A DNA stretch of 64,000 bases from Tous-C4FEB sp044356555. Lineage in GTDB: Bacteria; Verrucomicrobiota; Verrucomicrobiia; Opitutales; Opitutaceae. The notes below the pieces were generated by a model. It did not search any database. It was not told the origin of the DNA and was given only the letters and a program-made list of their open reading frames with translations. The stretch spans positions 1-64,000 of the forward strand of contig JBIKWB010000024.1 of NCBI GenBank assembly GCA_044356555.1. Direction: 5' to 3'. Below are positions 51,592-59,813 of this stretch, piece after piece (position 1 is the stretch's first letter; each line of letters opens with the position of its first letter). A program made the position numbers and the translations under genes.

Positions 51592-52100
51592 CCGCCCGCC
51601 TCGGCACCGATCTGTTCCCAGATCAATCGAAACGCCGGCGTAAACTCGGCCGGTTTTGCCCGCATCCGCGCGGTTAGCTCCGCCGGTACCACCCACTCGC
51701 CGCGCTCGATTTCCTCAGGGTGGAGCACAAACGGGCCGGCGTGCTTCAACCGGTAAACCCAGAGGAACTCCCAGCCCGTGCGCGCACACGCCTCCACCCG
51801 GCGCCACCGCACCAGATCGCCCGCCCCCACCCGCACCCCGATCTCTTCGCCCAGTTCTCGCACCGCCGCCGCGTCATAGTCCTCGCCGCTGTCCAGATGA
51901 CCCGAACACGCCGCGTCCCAACATCCCGGCGACATGTCCTTCGTCATCGACCGTTTCTGCAAAAAGGTCCGCCCCGCTGCGTCAAACACCAGCACATGCA
52001 CCGCCCGGTGCCAGAGCCCCCGCGCGTGAACCTCCCGACGCGCCGCGCGCCCGATCACGATATCGTTCGCATCCACCACATCGAAAAATTCTTCACTCAT
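51588..52100 (-). CDS. NUDIX hydrolase (YfcD/Idi-like)
   Basis: A 170-residue protein: DVVDANDIVIGRAARREVHARGLWHRAVHVLVFD at the start, SPGCWDAACSGHLDSGEDYDAAAVRELGEEIGV with the complete NUDIX box (G-x5-E-x7-REL-x-EE), and WEFLWVYRL. It resembles YfcD-type hydrolases and Idi-like proteins, which use nucleotide or isoprenoid pyrophosphates. ATG at 52100 is chosen; the in-frame codon at 52178 is upstream of the domain. Converges with the small protein gene (stops share TTAA at 51588-51591). Confidence 0.9.
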   Translation of the reverse strand: MSEEFFDVVDANDIVIGRAARREVHARGLWHRAVHVLVFDAAGRTFLQKRSMTKDMSPGCWDAACSGHLDSGEDYDAAAVRELGEEIGVRVGAGDLVRWRRVEACARTGWEFLWVYRLKHAGPFVLHPEEIERGEWVVPAELTARMRAKPAEFTPAFRLIWEQIGAEAGG

Positions 52101-52216
52101 AGGCGTTCGTTTATTGCCGCACCCGACCGTGAACTTGCAACCCCGATGACGCCCACCCCGCCCGCCCTTTACTTTCATCCGCGTTCGTATGCAGTCCTGC
52201 CTTCGCCCCTTTCCTT

Positions 52217-52660
52217 ATGCCGAAAATCGAAGTCAACATTGTCGCCGAGATTCTGAAAAAGAACCAACTCGACCCAAAGCTCCTCCGCCAAGTCATCGAA
52301 GAAATGAACCTCGCCGCCCAGCCCGACCCCGGCGACGAAGAGAAACCGCCGGCAGTCAAAAAGCAGTTCGTCGTGCTCGCCAGCGACCCGGAGAATCGCC
52401 TGCCGAAACACGATTTTGTCGCTTGGATTCTCCAAATTCCCGAGGAAGACAGCGTCGCCACCACCCAAGAGCGCATCTTTCGCGGCGCCTACGATTTCAA
52501 CGCCTCCAAAAAAGGCCGCCTCCACCCCGCAAAAACCGTCGGCGAAGCCCTCGAGCACGTCCCGGCGAAATTCTTTAAGGAGGCCGAGGTCTGGGTGAAA
52601 AACAAAGTCCCCGTGCTCGTCCTGCGCACCGACAACGAAATTCCGAAAGCGCCTAAATAG
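52217..52660 (+). CDS. Conserved-looking protein of unknown function
   Basis: A 147-residue protein. The N-terminal 30 residues are helical and charged (VNIVAEILKKNQLDPKLLRQVIEEM), then a Pro/acidic stretch, then FVVLASDPENRLPKHDFVAWILQI and a Lys-rich part. No family is recognised. A hairpin (GCGTCC...GGACGC at 52689-52705) and TTTTTT at 52711-52716 follow, which may terminate it. Confidence 0.72.
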   Translation: MPKIEVNIVAEILKKNQLDPKLLRQVIEEMNLAAQPDPGDEEKPPAVKKQFVVLASDPENRLPKHDFVAWILQIPEEDSVATTQERIFRGAYDFNASKKGRLHPAKTVGEALEHVPAKFFKEAEVWVKNKVPVLVLRTDNEIPKAPK

Positions 52661-52688
52661 CGCCCACGGCGTTTCGGACCGTGTAGCA

Positions 52689-52716
52689 GCGTCCCTCGCG
52701 GACGCCCGCCTTTTTT
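52689..52716 (+). terminator. Hairpin plus T run after the unknown protein
   Basis: GCGTCC (52689-52694) and GGACGC (52700-52705) form a 6-bp stem with 5-base loop; CCCGCC separates it from TTTTTT at 52711-52716. The T run is not adjacent to the stem, so it is a weaker terminator. The CAGCGTCCCTCGCGGACGC type of element also looks like a dispersed repeat. Confidence 0.5.
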
Positions 52717-52732
52717 CCCGCGCTCCTGCTGC

Positions 52733-53296
52733 TTAAGGCTCGATTCCGAAGTTCTGGGGGTCAAATCCCCGCGCCGCCAGCGCCGCGCTCAAGGCCTTCA
52801 TCTCCAGCCGAGCGCCCGGCTTCACTCCGTTCGCCTTGAACCAACCTTGGTTCGTCTCGACGACAAACTGCAACCGTTGGCTCCGCGAGGGCACCGGCTT
52901 CTCGTCGAACGGATACGCCGGATAGTATTCCAGCAGCACGCCCTCCGGACTGAAGTAAGCGATGTCCAACGGCGTCGGCGTGTTTCGCATCCAAAAACTC
53001 ATTCCCTGCGGCCGCCCGAAAACGAACACCATCGCGTCATCGGCTCCCAAATCACGACGCTCCATCAGCCCCCGCTCCAGCTCTTTGGGCCGCACCGCCA
53101 ATTGCATCCTCAGGGTCTTGTCGCCGACTTTGATCGAAAACCAGTCCGCCACACCTTTCATCGCCGCACCCTGCGCCACGCCCCCCGCCGAGCTTTTGGT
53201 CCCCGCCGACTCTGCCTCACCACACCCGGCCACAATCAGCGCTGACGCGGCCGTCGCTACCCTCAAAACCATGGAAACCGGATTTGCCTTCTTCAT
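52733..53296 (-). CDS. DUF192 lipoprotein
   Basis: A 187-residue protein with a lipobox (LIVAGCGEA) at residue about 25. The core GLMERRDLGADDAMVFVFGRPQGMSFWMRNTPTPLDIAYFSPEGVLLEYYPAYP is DUF192. Function is unknown; members are secreted or periplasmic. It is divergent from the M24 peptidase gene, whose start region overlaps this ATG if its first candidate is used. Confidence 0.87.
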   Translation of the reverse strand: MKKANPVSMVLRVATAASALIVAGCGEAESAGTKSSAGGVAQGAAMKGVADWFSIKVGDKTLRMQLAVRPKELERGLMERRDLGADDAMVFVFGRPQGMSFWMRNTPTPLDIAYFSPEGVLLEYYPAYPFDEKPVPSRSQRLQFVVETNQGWFKANGVKPGARLEMKALSAALAARGFDPQNFGIEP

Positions 53297-53348
53297 GCGC
53301 CCTGTGGCTAATCACCCGCCTCTTCCAACTCAACTCCTCTCTCCCACC

Positions 53349-54497
53349 GTGTCACTTTCATCATCGGCGTCCACGCCTCCGCCCCTCCTCTACGCCGACA
53401 CCGAACGCAGCGCCGATGCCCTCTACTTTGGCCGCGTCGGCGTGCCCGACCCGTTCATCGCGTTCGCCGCTCACGGCAAAAAATACGCCGTTGTCGGCGC
53501 CCTTGAATTCGGACGGGTAAAGCGCCGCTCCGCCTTCGACCGCGTTCTCGCCCTCGAACCCTATATGGCCAAAGCCCGCGAGGTTTGGCCGCAGCGCAAA
53601 CCCGGCGCCGCCGAAGTGATCTTCCTCCTTGCTACCGAACTGAAACAGAAATCCTTCACCGTCCCGGAGGATTTTCCCGCCGGCGTTTACGAGAAGCTTT
53701 TCGAACTCGGCCTCGACCTCACCGTCGCGACCGGCCCGATCTTCCCCAACCGTGAAATCAAAACTCCGGCCGAAATCACCGCGCTGCGCGAGGGCAACCG
53801 CTGCAGTGCATTGGGCATCGCCGCCGCCGAGCGCGTGCTCCGCGCCAGCAAAATCAAGGGCCGCTCACTCATCTTCGAGGGCAAACCTCTAACCAGCGAG
53901 CGACTGAAATTCGCCATCGAGTCTGCCTGCCTCGCCGCGGGCGCCGTCTCCGCCAACACCATCGCCGCCGGCGGCGACCAAGCCTGCGACCCGCACGAGC
54001 GCGGCTCCGGCCCGCTCCGCCCCAACGAACTCATCATCGTTGACGTCTTTCCCCGCGTCTCCGCCACCGGCTACCACGGCGACATGACCCGCACCTTCCT
54101 CCGCGGCACCGCCTCCGAGGCCCAACGCGCCCTCGTCGCGGCCGTTCGCGCCGCCCAACTCGCCGCGCTCAAAACCATCCGCGCCGGCGTGGGCGGTCGT
54201 ACCGTGCACGAAGCCGTTGTCGCCACCTTTACCGCGCGCGGTTACGAGACCAAGCACTCGCCCAAGGGCTCCACCGGTTTTTTCCACGGCACCGGCCACG
54301 GCCTCGGCCTCGCCGTTCACGAGGCGCCCGGCCTCAGCCCGCGCTACGACACCCCGCTGCGCCGCGGCACGGTCGTGACCGTGGAACCGGGTCTCTATTA
54401 TCCCGGCCTCGGAGCCTGCCGGATCGAAGACGTCGTCCAGGTCACCGCCACCGGCCACACCCTTCTCTCCAAGTCCCCCTACACGTGGGAACTCTGA
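53349..54497 (+). CDS. M24 family peptidase (Xaa-Pro aminopeptidase-like)
   Basis: About 382 residues. The metal ligands are visible in order: DVFPRVSATGYHGDMTRTF (two Asp), GTGHGLGLAVHEAPGL (His), VEPGLYY (Glu) and CRIEDVVQ (Glu). It is a methionine aminopeptidase/prolidase-type metalloenzyme that cleaves an N-terminal residue or dipeptide. The GTG at 53349 is preferred, since the ATG at 53295 would lie on the DUF192 start; the N-terminal 20 residues are not conserved, so this is unsure. Confidence 0.88.
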   Translation: MSLSSSASTPPPLLYADTERSADALYFGRVGVPDPFIAFAAHGKKYAVVGALEFGRVKRRSAFDRVLALEPYMAKAREVWPQRKPGAAEVIFLLATELKQKSFTVPEDFPAGVYEKLFELGLDLTVATGPIFPNREIKTPAEITALREGNRCSALGIAAAERVLRASKIKGRSLIFEGKPLTSERLKFAIESACLAAGAVSANTIAAGGDQACDPHERGSGPLRPNELIIVDVFPRVSATGYHGDMTRTFLRGTASEAQRALVAAVRAAQLAALKTIRAGVGGRTVHEAVVATFTARGYETKHSPKGSTGFFHGTGHGLGLAVHEAPGLSPRYDTPLRRGTVVTVEPGLYYPGLGACRIEDVVQVTATGHTLLSKSPYTWEL

Positions 54498-54570
54498 CCC
54501 GTCTTTACTCCGATCTCCTGATTTCTCGATTTTCACCGTCCTGCTCTTTTCTCCCGTATTTTTTCCGCGT

Positions 54571-54590
54571 TTTCCGTGTATTCCGTGGGC
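54571..54590. repeat. TTCCGTGTATTCCGTGGGC repeat, copy 2
   Basis: TTTCCGTGTATTCCGTGGGC lies in the gap before hldE-kinase. Copies at 32301 and 56271 differ at only a few bases. Confidence 0.65.
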
Positions 54591-54645
54591 AACTCCTCCC
54601 AATTCCTGATTCCCTGAGTTCCAGATAAAAAACATCCCTGCCCCG

Positions 54646-55620
54646 ATGCGCTCACTGCCCGGCCTCCTCAAAAAAATCTCCGCCCTTCGCATCCTCGTCA
54701 TCGGCGACGTCATGCTCGACCGCTACCTCTGGGGTGATGCCACCCGCATCTCGCCCGAAGCGCCCGTACCCGTCGTGGACATCACCCGCGAAACCGTCAC
54801 CGCCGGCGGCGCCGCCAACGTCGCCCTCAACCTCGCTTCTCTTGGGGCCCGCACCACCGTCGCCGGCTACTTCGGCGCCGACGCCGCCGGCCGCAGCCTC
54901 GTCGCCACGCTCGCCGAGAAAAAAATCGCCACCCTTTCGACCCCCGGCTCCGCGCAGACCATCGTAAAAACCCGCGTGCTCGTCCAGCGCCAGCAACTTT
55001 GCCGCCTCGACCGCGAGTCCCCGCCCTCCGCCTACGCCGTCACCGCCGACGCCGCCGAAAAACTTCTCAGCACCGCCATCCGCTCGCACGACGCCGTCAT
55101 CTTCTCCGACTACGCCAAAGGCATCCTTTCCGACGAGCTCGTCGCCCGCATCACCACCCTCGCCCGCGCCGCCGGCAAACTCGTCGCTTTGGACCCCAAA
55201 CCGAAGCACGCCCTCGCCTTTCACGGCCTCGATCTGATCACCCCGAACAAACGCGAAGCCCTCGAACTCTCCGGCCTCCACCCCGCGCCCGGCACGCCCT
55301 TCCCCGCCGCCGCCGTCTGCGCCCGACTCCACGAGAAATTCGCGACCAAGCACCTCGTCATCACCCTTGGCGAAGACGGCATGTTACTCAGCACCGCCGG
55401 TAAAGTCCTCAAAACCATCCCCACCGCTGCCCGCGAAGTTTACGACGTCTCCGGCGCCGGCGACACCGCCCTCGCCGCCCTCGTCTTGGCCTTGGCCGCC
55501 GGCGCCAAACTCGAAACCGCCGCCCACTTCGCCAACGCCGCCGCCGGCGTCGTCGTCGGCAAACTCGGCACCGCCACCGTCACGCCGGCCGAGCTCAAGG
55601 CCTACGTCAGTCACCGCTAA
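54646..55620 (+). CDS. D-glycero-beta-D-manno-heptose-7-phosphate kinase (HldE kinase domain)
   Basis: A 324-residue ribokinase-fold protein. ILVIGDVMLDRYLWGDATRISPEAPVPVV at 16-44, GGAANVALNLASLGARTTVAGYFG and the PfkB signature DVSGAGDTALAAL near 272 identify the HldE/RfaE1 kinase; it lacks the cytidylyl/adenylyl domain of full HldE. It phosphorylates C1 of heptose 7-phosphate in ADP-heptose synthesis for LPS. gmhB follows after 3 bases, so the two are one unit; the adenylyltransferase must be elsewhere. ATG at 54646. Confidence 0.94.
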   Translation: MRSLPGLLKKISALRILVIGDVMLDRYLWGDATRISPEAPVPVVDITRETVTAGGAANVALNLASLGARTTVAGYFGADAAGRSLVATLAEKKIATLSTPGSAQTIVKTRVLVQRQQLCRLDRESPPSAYAVTADAAEKLLSTAIRSHDAVIFSDYAKGILSDELVARITTLARAAGKLVALDPKPKHALAFHGLDLITPNKREALELSGLHPAPGTPFPAAAVCARLHEKFATKHLVITLGEDGMLLSTAGKVLKTIPTAAREVYDVSGAGDTALAALVLALAAGAKLETAAHFANAAAGVVVGKLGTATVTPAELKAYVSHR

Positions 55621-55623
55621 TCC

Positions 55624-56190
55624 GTGGAACCCAAAAAACACCAACCCAAGAACGCAGACTCTCGCCGCGCCCTCTTCCTCGATCGCGACGGCACACTGAT
55701 CCTCGACAAGCACTACCTGTCCGATCCTGCCGGCGTGGAGATCATCCCCGGCGTGCGTGACGCTCTCCAGCACGCCAGCGCCCTCGGCTATCAGCTCTTT
55801 ATGCTGACCAACCAGTCCGGCATCGGCCGCGGACTCTACACCCTCGACGACGCCCTCCTCGTCAACGCCCGCATGGAGACCTTGCTCGCTCTCCACTCAC
55901 CCCTCTTCGCCGGCATCTGCATCGCACCGGAGGCGCCCGACCAACCTTCACTCTACCGCAAACCCTCGCCGCGCTACATTCAGGAGATGATCGCTCAACA
56001 CCACCTCGATCCCGCCCAGTGCGCGATGGTCGGTGACCGCGCGAGCGACATCCAAGCCGGTCTCGGCGCCGGTGTCCGAGCCATCGCCGTCTGCACCGGC
56101 GAGCTCACGGCCGACGCTTGGCAAAGCCTCGCCCTCCCGGGCGCCGAGATCCACGCCGACCTCGCCGCCTTCGTCGCAACGCTCGCCTAA
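55624..56190 (+). CDS. gmhB: D-glycero-beta-D-manno-heptose 1,7-bisphosphate 7-phosphatase
   Basis: A 188-residue HAD phosphatase: ALFLDRDGTLILDKHYLSDPAGVEI near 15-39 (nucleophile Asp), MLTNQSGIGRGLYTLDD, and MVGDRASDIQAGLGAGVRAI near 134. It removes phosphate C7 in ADP-heptose synthesis, right after HldE. The GTG start at 55624 lies 3 bases after the stop of the kinase gene, so translational coupling is likely. The 20 residues before the domain are variable. Confidence 0.94.
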   Translation: MEPKKHQPKNADSRRALFLDRDGTLILDKHYLSDPAGVEIIPGVRDALQHASALGYQLFMLTNQSGIGRGLYTLDDALLVNARMETLLALHSPLFAGICIAPEAPDQPSLYRKPSPRYIQEMIAQHHLDPAQCAMVGDRASDIQAGLGAGVRAIAVCTGELTADAWQSLALPGAEIHADLAAFVATLA

Positions 56191-56202
56191 ATTCATCTCT
56201 TT

Positions 56203-56233
56203 CATTCGCGCCCATTCGCGGAGTTCGCTGGCC
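56203..56233. repeat. ATTCGCGCCCATTCGCGG-type repeat, copy 2
   Basis: CATTCGCGCCCATTCGCGGA followed by GTTCGCTGGCC, after gmhB. Nearly identical to 44188-44217. Confidence 0.65.
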
Positions 56234-56270
56234 ACCCTTCTCCGACCATCCTCCCTCCGACTTCCGTGTT

Positions 56271-56290
56271 TTCCGTGTATTCCGCGGGCC
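56271..56290. repeat. TTCCGTGTATTCCGTGGGC-type repeat, copy 3
   Basis: TTCCGTGTATTCCGCGGGCC lies just before the Fpg-like gene, in the same gap as the repeat at 56203. Confidence 0.65.
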
Positions 56291-56314
56291 GCTCCTCCTT
56301 CTAAACCCCGTTCC

Positions 56315-57178
56315 ATGCCCGAACTCGCCGAAGCCGAATTTTTCCGCAAACGCTGGCAACTCGCCACCCGCCCCGACTCCAAGATTCTCCGCGTCCACAC
56401 CCACGACGCCAAAAAACTCTTCCGCACCGCGCCCGCCCCCGCCCTCCGCGCCGCCCTCACCGACTCCGTTCTCACCGCCTCCGCCGCCGCCGCGAAGCAG
56501 ATCCTCTTCCGCTTTCAACGCCCCGCCACCTCCACCGCGCCCGCGATCGACGCTTGGCTCGGCATCCACCTCGGCATGACCGGCGACCTTTCCGTTGCAA
56601 CGCCTGCTCATAATCCGCGCAAGCACGACCACCTCGTCCTCTACACCGCCGCCCACGCGCTCGTTTTCGCCGACCCACGTCTCTTCGGCCGCATTCAGTT
56701 TCACCTCGGTCCCGACGCCCCGCTGTGGTGGGCCAAGATCGCCCCGGCCCTGATCTCGCCCTCGTTCACCGTCGCCGCCGCGGCCGCGTTCCTTAAGCGC
56801 CGCGCCCGGGCGCCGATCAAAGCCGTTCTCCTGATGCAGGAACGTTTCCCCGGCATCGGCAACTGGATGGCCGACGAGATCCTCTGGCGCGCCGCGATTC
56901 ACCCCGCCCAGCCCGCCGGCTCCCTTAGCCCCGCCGAAGTCAAAATCCTCTGGCGCGAGTGCCGCGCCGTCGCCCGTCTCGCCCTCGCCACGATCGCCGG
57001 CCGCGGCGATGATCTTCCTCCAGATCTCAACACCGCCATTCCTGACACCTGGCTATTCAACCACCGCTGGTCCGACGGCGGCCGCTGCCCCAAAACCAAA
57101 AGACCCCTGAGTCGCGCCGACATCGGCGGCCGCACCACCTGCTGGTCTCCGGCCCGCCAAAAACTTCGCAATAACTGA
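56315..57178 (+). CDS. Fpg/MutM-like DNA glycosylase with incomplete zinc finger
   Basis: A 287-residue protein. It starts MPELAEAEFF, where Pro2 and Glu3 are the Fpg catalytic pair but the next residues differ from PELPEVE. AAKQILFRF has the hairpin lysine, and FPGIGNWMADEILWRAAIHP near 182 is the H2TH motif. The C-terminal zinc finger should be C-x2-C-x16-C-x2-C; here I see CPKT and TTCWSP, so two of four cysteines are missing. Fpg removes 8-oxoguanine and formamidopyrimidines; some relatives lack zinc. ATG at 56315 is chosen because the catalytic Pro must follow it directly. Confidence 0.88.
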   Translation: MPELAEAEFFRKRWQLATRPDSKILRVHTHDAKKLFRTAPAPALRAALTDSVLTASAAAAKQILFRFQRPATSTAPAIDAWLGIHLGMTGDLSVATPAHNPRKHDHLVLYTAAHALVFADPRLFGRIQFHLGPDAPLWWAKIAPALISPSFTVAAAAAFLKRRARAPIKAVLLMQERFPGIGNWMADEILWRAAIHPAQPAGSLSPAEVKILWRECRAVARLALATIAGRGDDLPPDLNTAIPDTWLFNHRWSDGGRCPKTKRPLSRADIGGRTTCWSPARQKLRNN

Positions 57179-57199
57179 CGCGCTCCGCCGATCCCTCCG

Positions 57200-57231
57200 T
57201 TGACATAGCCAACTCTGCTTTCCAACTTGGC
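57200..57231 (+). promoter_or_regulatory. Candidate promoter and operator of the toxin-antitoxin pair
   Basis: TTGACA at 57200-57205 could be a -35 box. GCCAA (57208-57212) and TTGGC (57227-57231) form an inverted repeat over the region where the -10 box and start would be, as expected of a site for antitoxin autoregulation. The distance to the ATG at 57236 is very short, so a leaderless or nearly leaderless transcript is possible. Not confirmed. Confidence 0.35.
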
Positions 57232-57235
57232 CAAC

Positions 57236-57571
57236 ATGAACGTCAAGACCGCCGAGCTGAAAAACAACCTCAGCAGATACCTGCGCCGGGTCCGAGCCGG
57301 CAAGACGCTCACCGTCTTCGACCGCGATACCGCGATCGCCGTGCTTTCCCCGGTTCCCGCATCCCCCGACATCGCGCCTCCGCTTGACCGCGCCTGGCAA
57401 CGCGAGCGCCTCGCCGCCCTCGCCCGGGCCAAGAAACACGGCGTCAAGATCGACATCCCTCTCCATCGCCCAGTCGGGCCGGTCTTCCCCGACATTAAGC
57501 CCATCCTCGCACCCGACGGGCGCACCGACATCAACACCATCGACCTCGTCCGCGGCGGACGCGACTGGTGA
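57236..57571 (+). CDS. Antitoxin, Phd/YefM family (VapB-type partner)
   Basis: A 111-residue protein. MNVKTAELKNNLSRYLRRVRAGKTLTVFDRDTAIAVLSP is the Phd/YefM N-terminal DNA-binding fold. The rest is longer than usual and unlike known sequences. Its stop overlaps the toxin start by one base (TGATG at 57569-57573), the classic arrangement of a toxin-antitoxin operon. ATG at 57236 is preferred over the TTG at 57227. It should bind the PIN toxin and the promoter palindrome. Confidence 0.85.
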   Translation: MNVKTAELKNNLSRYLRRVRAGKTLTVFDRDTAIAVLSPVPASPDIAPPLDRAWQRERLAALARAKKHGVKIDIPLHRPVGPVFPDIKPILAPDGRTDINTIDLVRGGRDW

Positions 57572-57972
57572 TGCGCGCCTACTGGGACACCAGCGCGCTG
57601 CTCGCGCTCCTTTTTGACGAGCCGCACACCGCCCGCGCGCGGACGGCCAGCGCCCTGTGCACGGAAATTCATTCGTGGTCCTGGCTCCGCATCGAAGCAG
57701 AAGCGGGGGCGTCGCGACGTGAACCGTCCGAAATTTGGCGCGCATCGCTCGATCCGCTTTTGCGCACCGTCCGCTGGCTGGAGATTTCACCCTCCGAACA
57801 CTCCTCCCTCCTCGCCCTCAACCGACGCCACCGCCTACGCGCCGCCGACGCCGGCCACCTCTATTGCTTTAGCCGCCTCAGCCTCGTCCACCCCCAAGCC
57901 CAGCTCGTCTGCTTCGACGCAGAACTGTGCGCCGCCGCCCGCGCCGAGAAACTCCGCGTCTGGTCCCCCTAA
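57571..57972 (+). CDS. PIN-domain toxin (VapC family)
   Basis: A 133-residue protein. AYWDTSALLALLFDEPHT puts the first acidic residue in the VapC position, IEAEAGASRRE gives the second, and RAADAGHLYCFSR and LVCFDAELCAAARAEKLRV supply the last two. VapC toxins cut specific RNAs such as initiator tRNA or 23S. It overlaps the antitoxin stop by one base. The target RNA is unknown. Confidence 0.9.
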   Translation: MRAYWDTSALLALLFDEPHTARARTASALCTEIHSWSWLRIEAEAGASRREPSEIWRASLDPLLRTVRWLEISPSEHSSLLALNRRHRLRAADAGHLYCFSRLSLVHPQAQLVCFDAELCAAARAEKLRVWSP

Positions 57973-58029
57973 ATTCCCGGGGAGGCTGCCCGGTCCAGCC
58001 GGCACTTCAGGCCCTTCGCCTTTCCCAAC

Positions 58030-58788
58030 GTGACCGCACCCGCCAAAAAAATCCGCCTCGATGAACTCCTCGTCGTCCGTGGCCTCGCCGCTTCCCGCGC
58101 CCAGGCCAAGGCCCTCGTCATGGCCGGCCGCGTGCGCAGCGGCACGGAACGCCTCGACAAACCCGGCCGCGACTTTGCATCCGATTGCGAACTTTCTGTC
58201 GAACAACCGCCACGCTTCGTCAGTCGCGGGGGCGAAAAACTCTCCGCCGCCCTCACCGCTTTTGGCCTCAATCTCGCCGGCGCCCACGTCCTTGACGTCG
58301 GCGCTTCCACGGGCGGCTTTACCGATTGCGCCCTCCAGTCCGGCGCCGCCGACGTGATCTGCGTGGATGTCGGCCGGGCTCAGCTCCACGCCAAACTGCT
58401 CGCCGATCCGCGCGTCACCAACTTCGAGAAAATGAACGCCCGCCACCTAACCGTGGGCGACCTCCCGCGCGCCGAGTTCGACGCTGTCGTTACCGACCTC
58501 TCATTCATTTCCCTCAAAGTCGTGCTTCCCGCGATCTGGCCTTTCGTCCGCCCAGGCGGAGTGCTGGTCGCCCTGGTGAAGCCCCAGTTCGAAGCCGGGA
58601 AAGCCGAGGTGGACAAAGGCCGCGGCGTCATCCGTGACCCCGCCGTGCAACAGGCCGTGATCGACGATATTCGCACCTTTGCCATTGGTCTTCTCCGCGG
58701 CGCGACCCTCATCGGGACCGTCGACTCGCCCATCACCGGCACCGACGGCAACCGCGAGTTTCTCCTCGGGCTCCGTCGCTCGTCGTAA
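58030..58788 (+). CDS. TlyA family rRNA methyltransferase
   Basis: A 252-residue protein: IRLDELLVVRGLAASRAQAKALVMAGRVRSG near 8-37 is an S4 RNA-binding domain, and FVSRGGEKLSAALTAFGL then HVLDVGASTGGFTDCAL is the SAM-binding RrmJ/FtsJ-type domain. TlyA 2'-O-methylates 16S and 23S rRNA, and the name hemolysin TlyA is historical. GTG at 58030 fits the family length. nadK follows 54 bp downstream and may be co-transcribed. Confidence 0.93.
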   Translation: MTAPAKKIRLDELLVVRGLAASRAQAKALVMAGRVRSGTERLDKPGRDFASDCELSVEQPPRFVSRGGEKLSAALTAFGLNLAGAHVLDVGASTGGFTDCALQSGAADVICVDVGRAQLHAKLLADPRVTNFEKMNARHLTVGDLPRAEFDAVVTDLSFISLKVVLPAIWPFVRPGGVLVALVKPQFEAGKAEVDKGRGVIRDPAVQQAVIDDIRTFAIGLLRGATLIGTVDSPITGTDGNREFLLGLRRSS

Positions 58789-58842
58789 ATTTGTTTCCCC
58801 CGGCGCCTTGCTCCCGCCATTAACAACCGCCTCTTTTCGCAC

Positions 58843-59682
58843 ATGAACGCTCTCCGCTCGCTCGCCTTCGTCACCAACGCCGACAAACCCGGCGCTCCCG
58901 AACTGACGCGCGAACTGCTCGTCCTCGCCAAAGCCGCCGGCGTCAAAACCAAGCACACCTCCCGGCTCGACATCCCCCGGGGCTGGCTCACGGGCTGCGA
59001 TGCCTGCTGCGTGATCGGCGGCGACGGCACGCTCCTCGGCGTCGCCCGCGAGGCCGCTCGCGCCCAAGTCCCCATTATCGGCGTCAACCGCGGCAGCCTC
59101 GGCTTTCTCACGACGTTCTCCGCCGACGAAGCCCGCGTCCAGTTTTCGTCGCTGTTGCGCGGTGAATTCAACGTCGCCTACCGCTCCTTGTTGGCCTGCT
59201 CCACCAGCGCGAGCCGCCACGACATCGCCCTCAACGACGTCCTCATCAAAGACCAAATCAACTCCCGCATCGTCCGGCTCGAGGTCTTCGCCAACAACCA
59301 ACTCGTCACGGAATACACCTGCGACGGCCTGATCTTTTCCACCCCCACCGGCTCGACCGCCTATAATCTTTCCGCCGGCGGTCCGCTCATCTCGCCCGAC
59401 GCCGGCGTCATCGCGATGACCCCGATCTGCCCGCACACCTTGAGCAACCGCTCCATCATTTTCAGAGATGATGTTTGCCTCCGGGTCCACAACCGCAGCC
59501 CCGGCTCGACCTTGCTTGTCGCCATGGATGGGCAACGCAATCACGTCTCGTGCGCCGATACGCCCATCGAGATCACGATCTCGCCGCTCAAACTCCCTCT
59601 CGCCCAGCGGCTCGACTACGAGCACTTCGCCGTCGTGCGCACCAAACTCCACTGGAGCGGCGGTTTCATCGAGAAGAAGTAA
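58843..59682 (+). CDS. nadK: NAD kinase
   Basis: A 279-residue protein. The GGDGT motif in CCVIGGDGTLLGVARE is at 59-63 and TCDGLIFSTPTGSTAYNLSAGGPLISPDA near 163-190 is the second signature. It makes NADP from NAD and ATP (or polyphosphate). ATG at 58843. It follows tlyA, a pair often found together, and ends before a strong terminator at 59761. Confidence 0.95.
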   Translation: MNALRSLAFVTNADKPGAPELTRELLVLAKAAGVKTKHTSRLDIPRGWLTGCDACCVIGGDGTLLGVAREAARAQVPIIGVNRGSLGFLTTFSADEARVQFSSLLRGEFNVAYRSLLACSTSASRHDIALNDVLIKDQINSRIVRLEVFANNQLVTEYTCDGLIFSTPTGSTAYNLSAGGPLISPDAGVIAMTPICPHTLSNRSIIFRDDVCLRVHNRSPGSTLLVAMDGQRNHVSCADTPIEITISPLKLPLAQRLDYEHFAVVRTKLHWSGGFIEKK

Positions 59683-59760
59683 TCCGTCCGCCGCAGTGAG
59701 CAGATCCTTGCGGCTCACGCCGCAAGCCCCGGCCGCGACCGCACGATCCGTGCGCAAAAA

Positions 59761-59787
59761 AGCCCCGGCAAATCGCCGGGGCTTTTT
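59761..59787 (+). terminator. Rho-independent terminator after nadK
   Basis: AGCCCCGGC (59761-59769) pairs with GCCGGGGCT (59775-59783) around a 5-base loop, then TTTTT. It separates nadK from the convergent EF-hand gene. Confidence 0.93.
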
Positions 59788-59813
59788 AAATCTAAACGAA
59801 TTCGGACAAAGAA

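Noticed and set aside
52962..53348. Upstream extension of the M24 peptidase
   Set aside because: It is antisense to the DUF192 gene; the conserved domain begins well after 53349.
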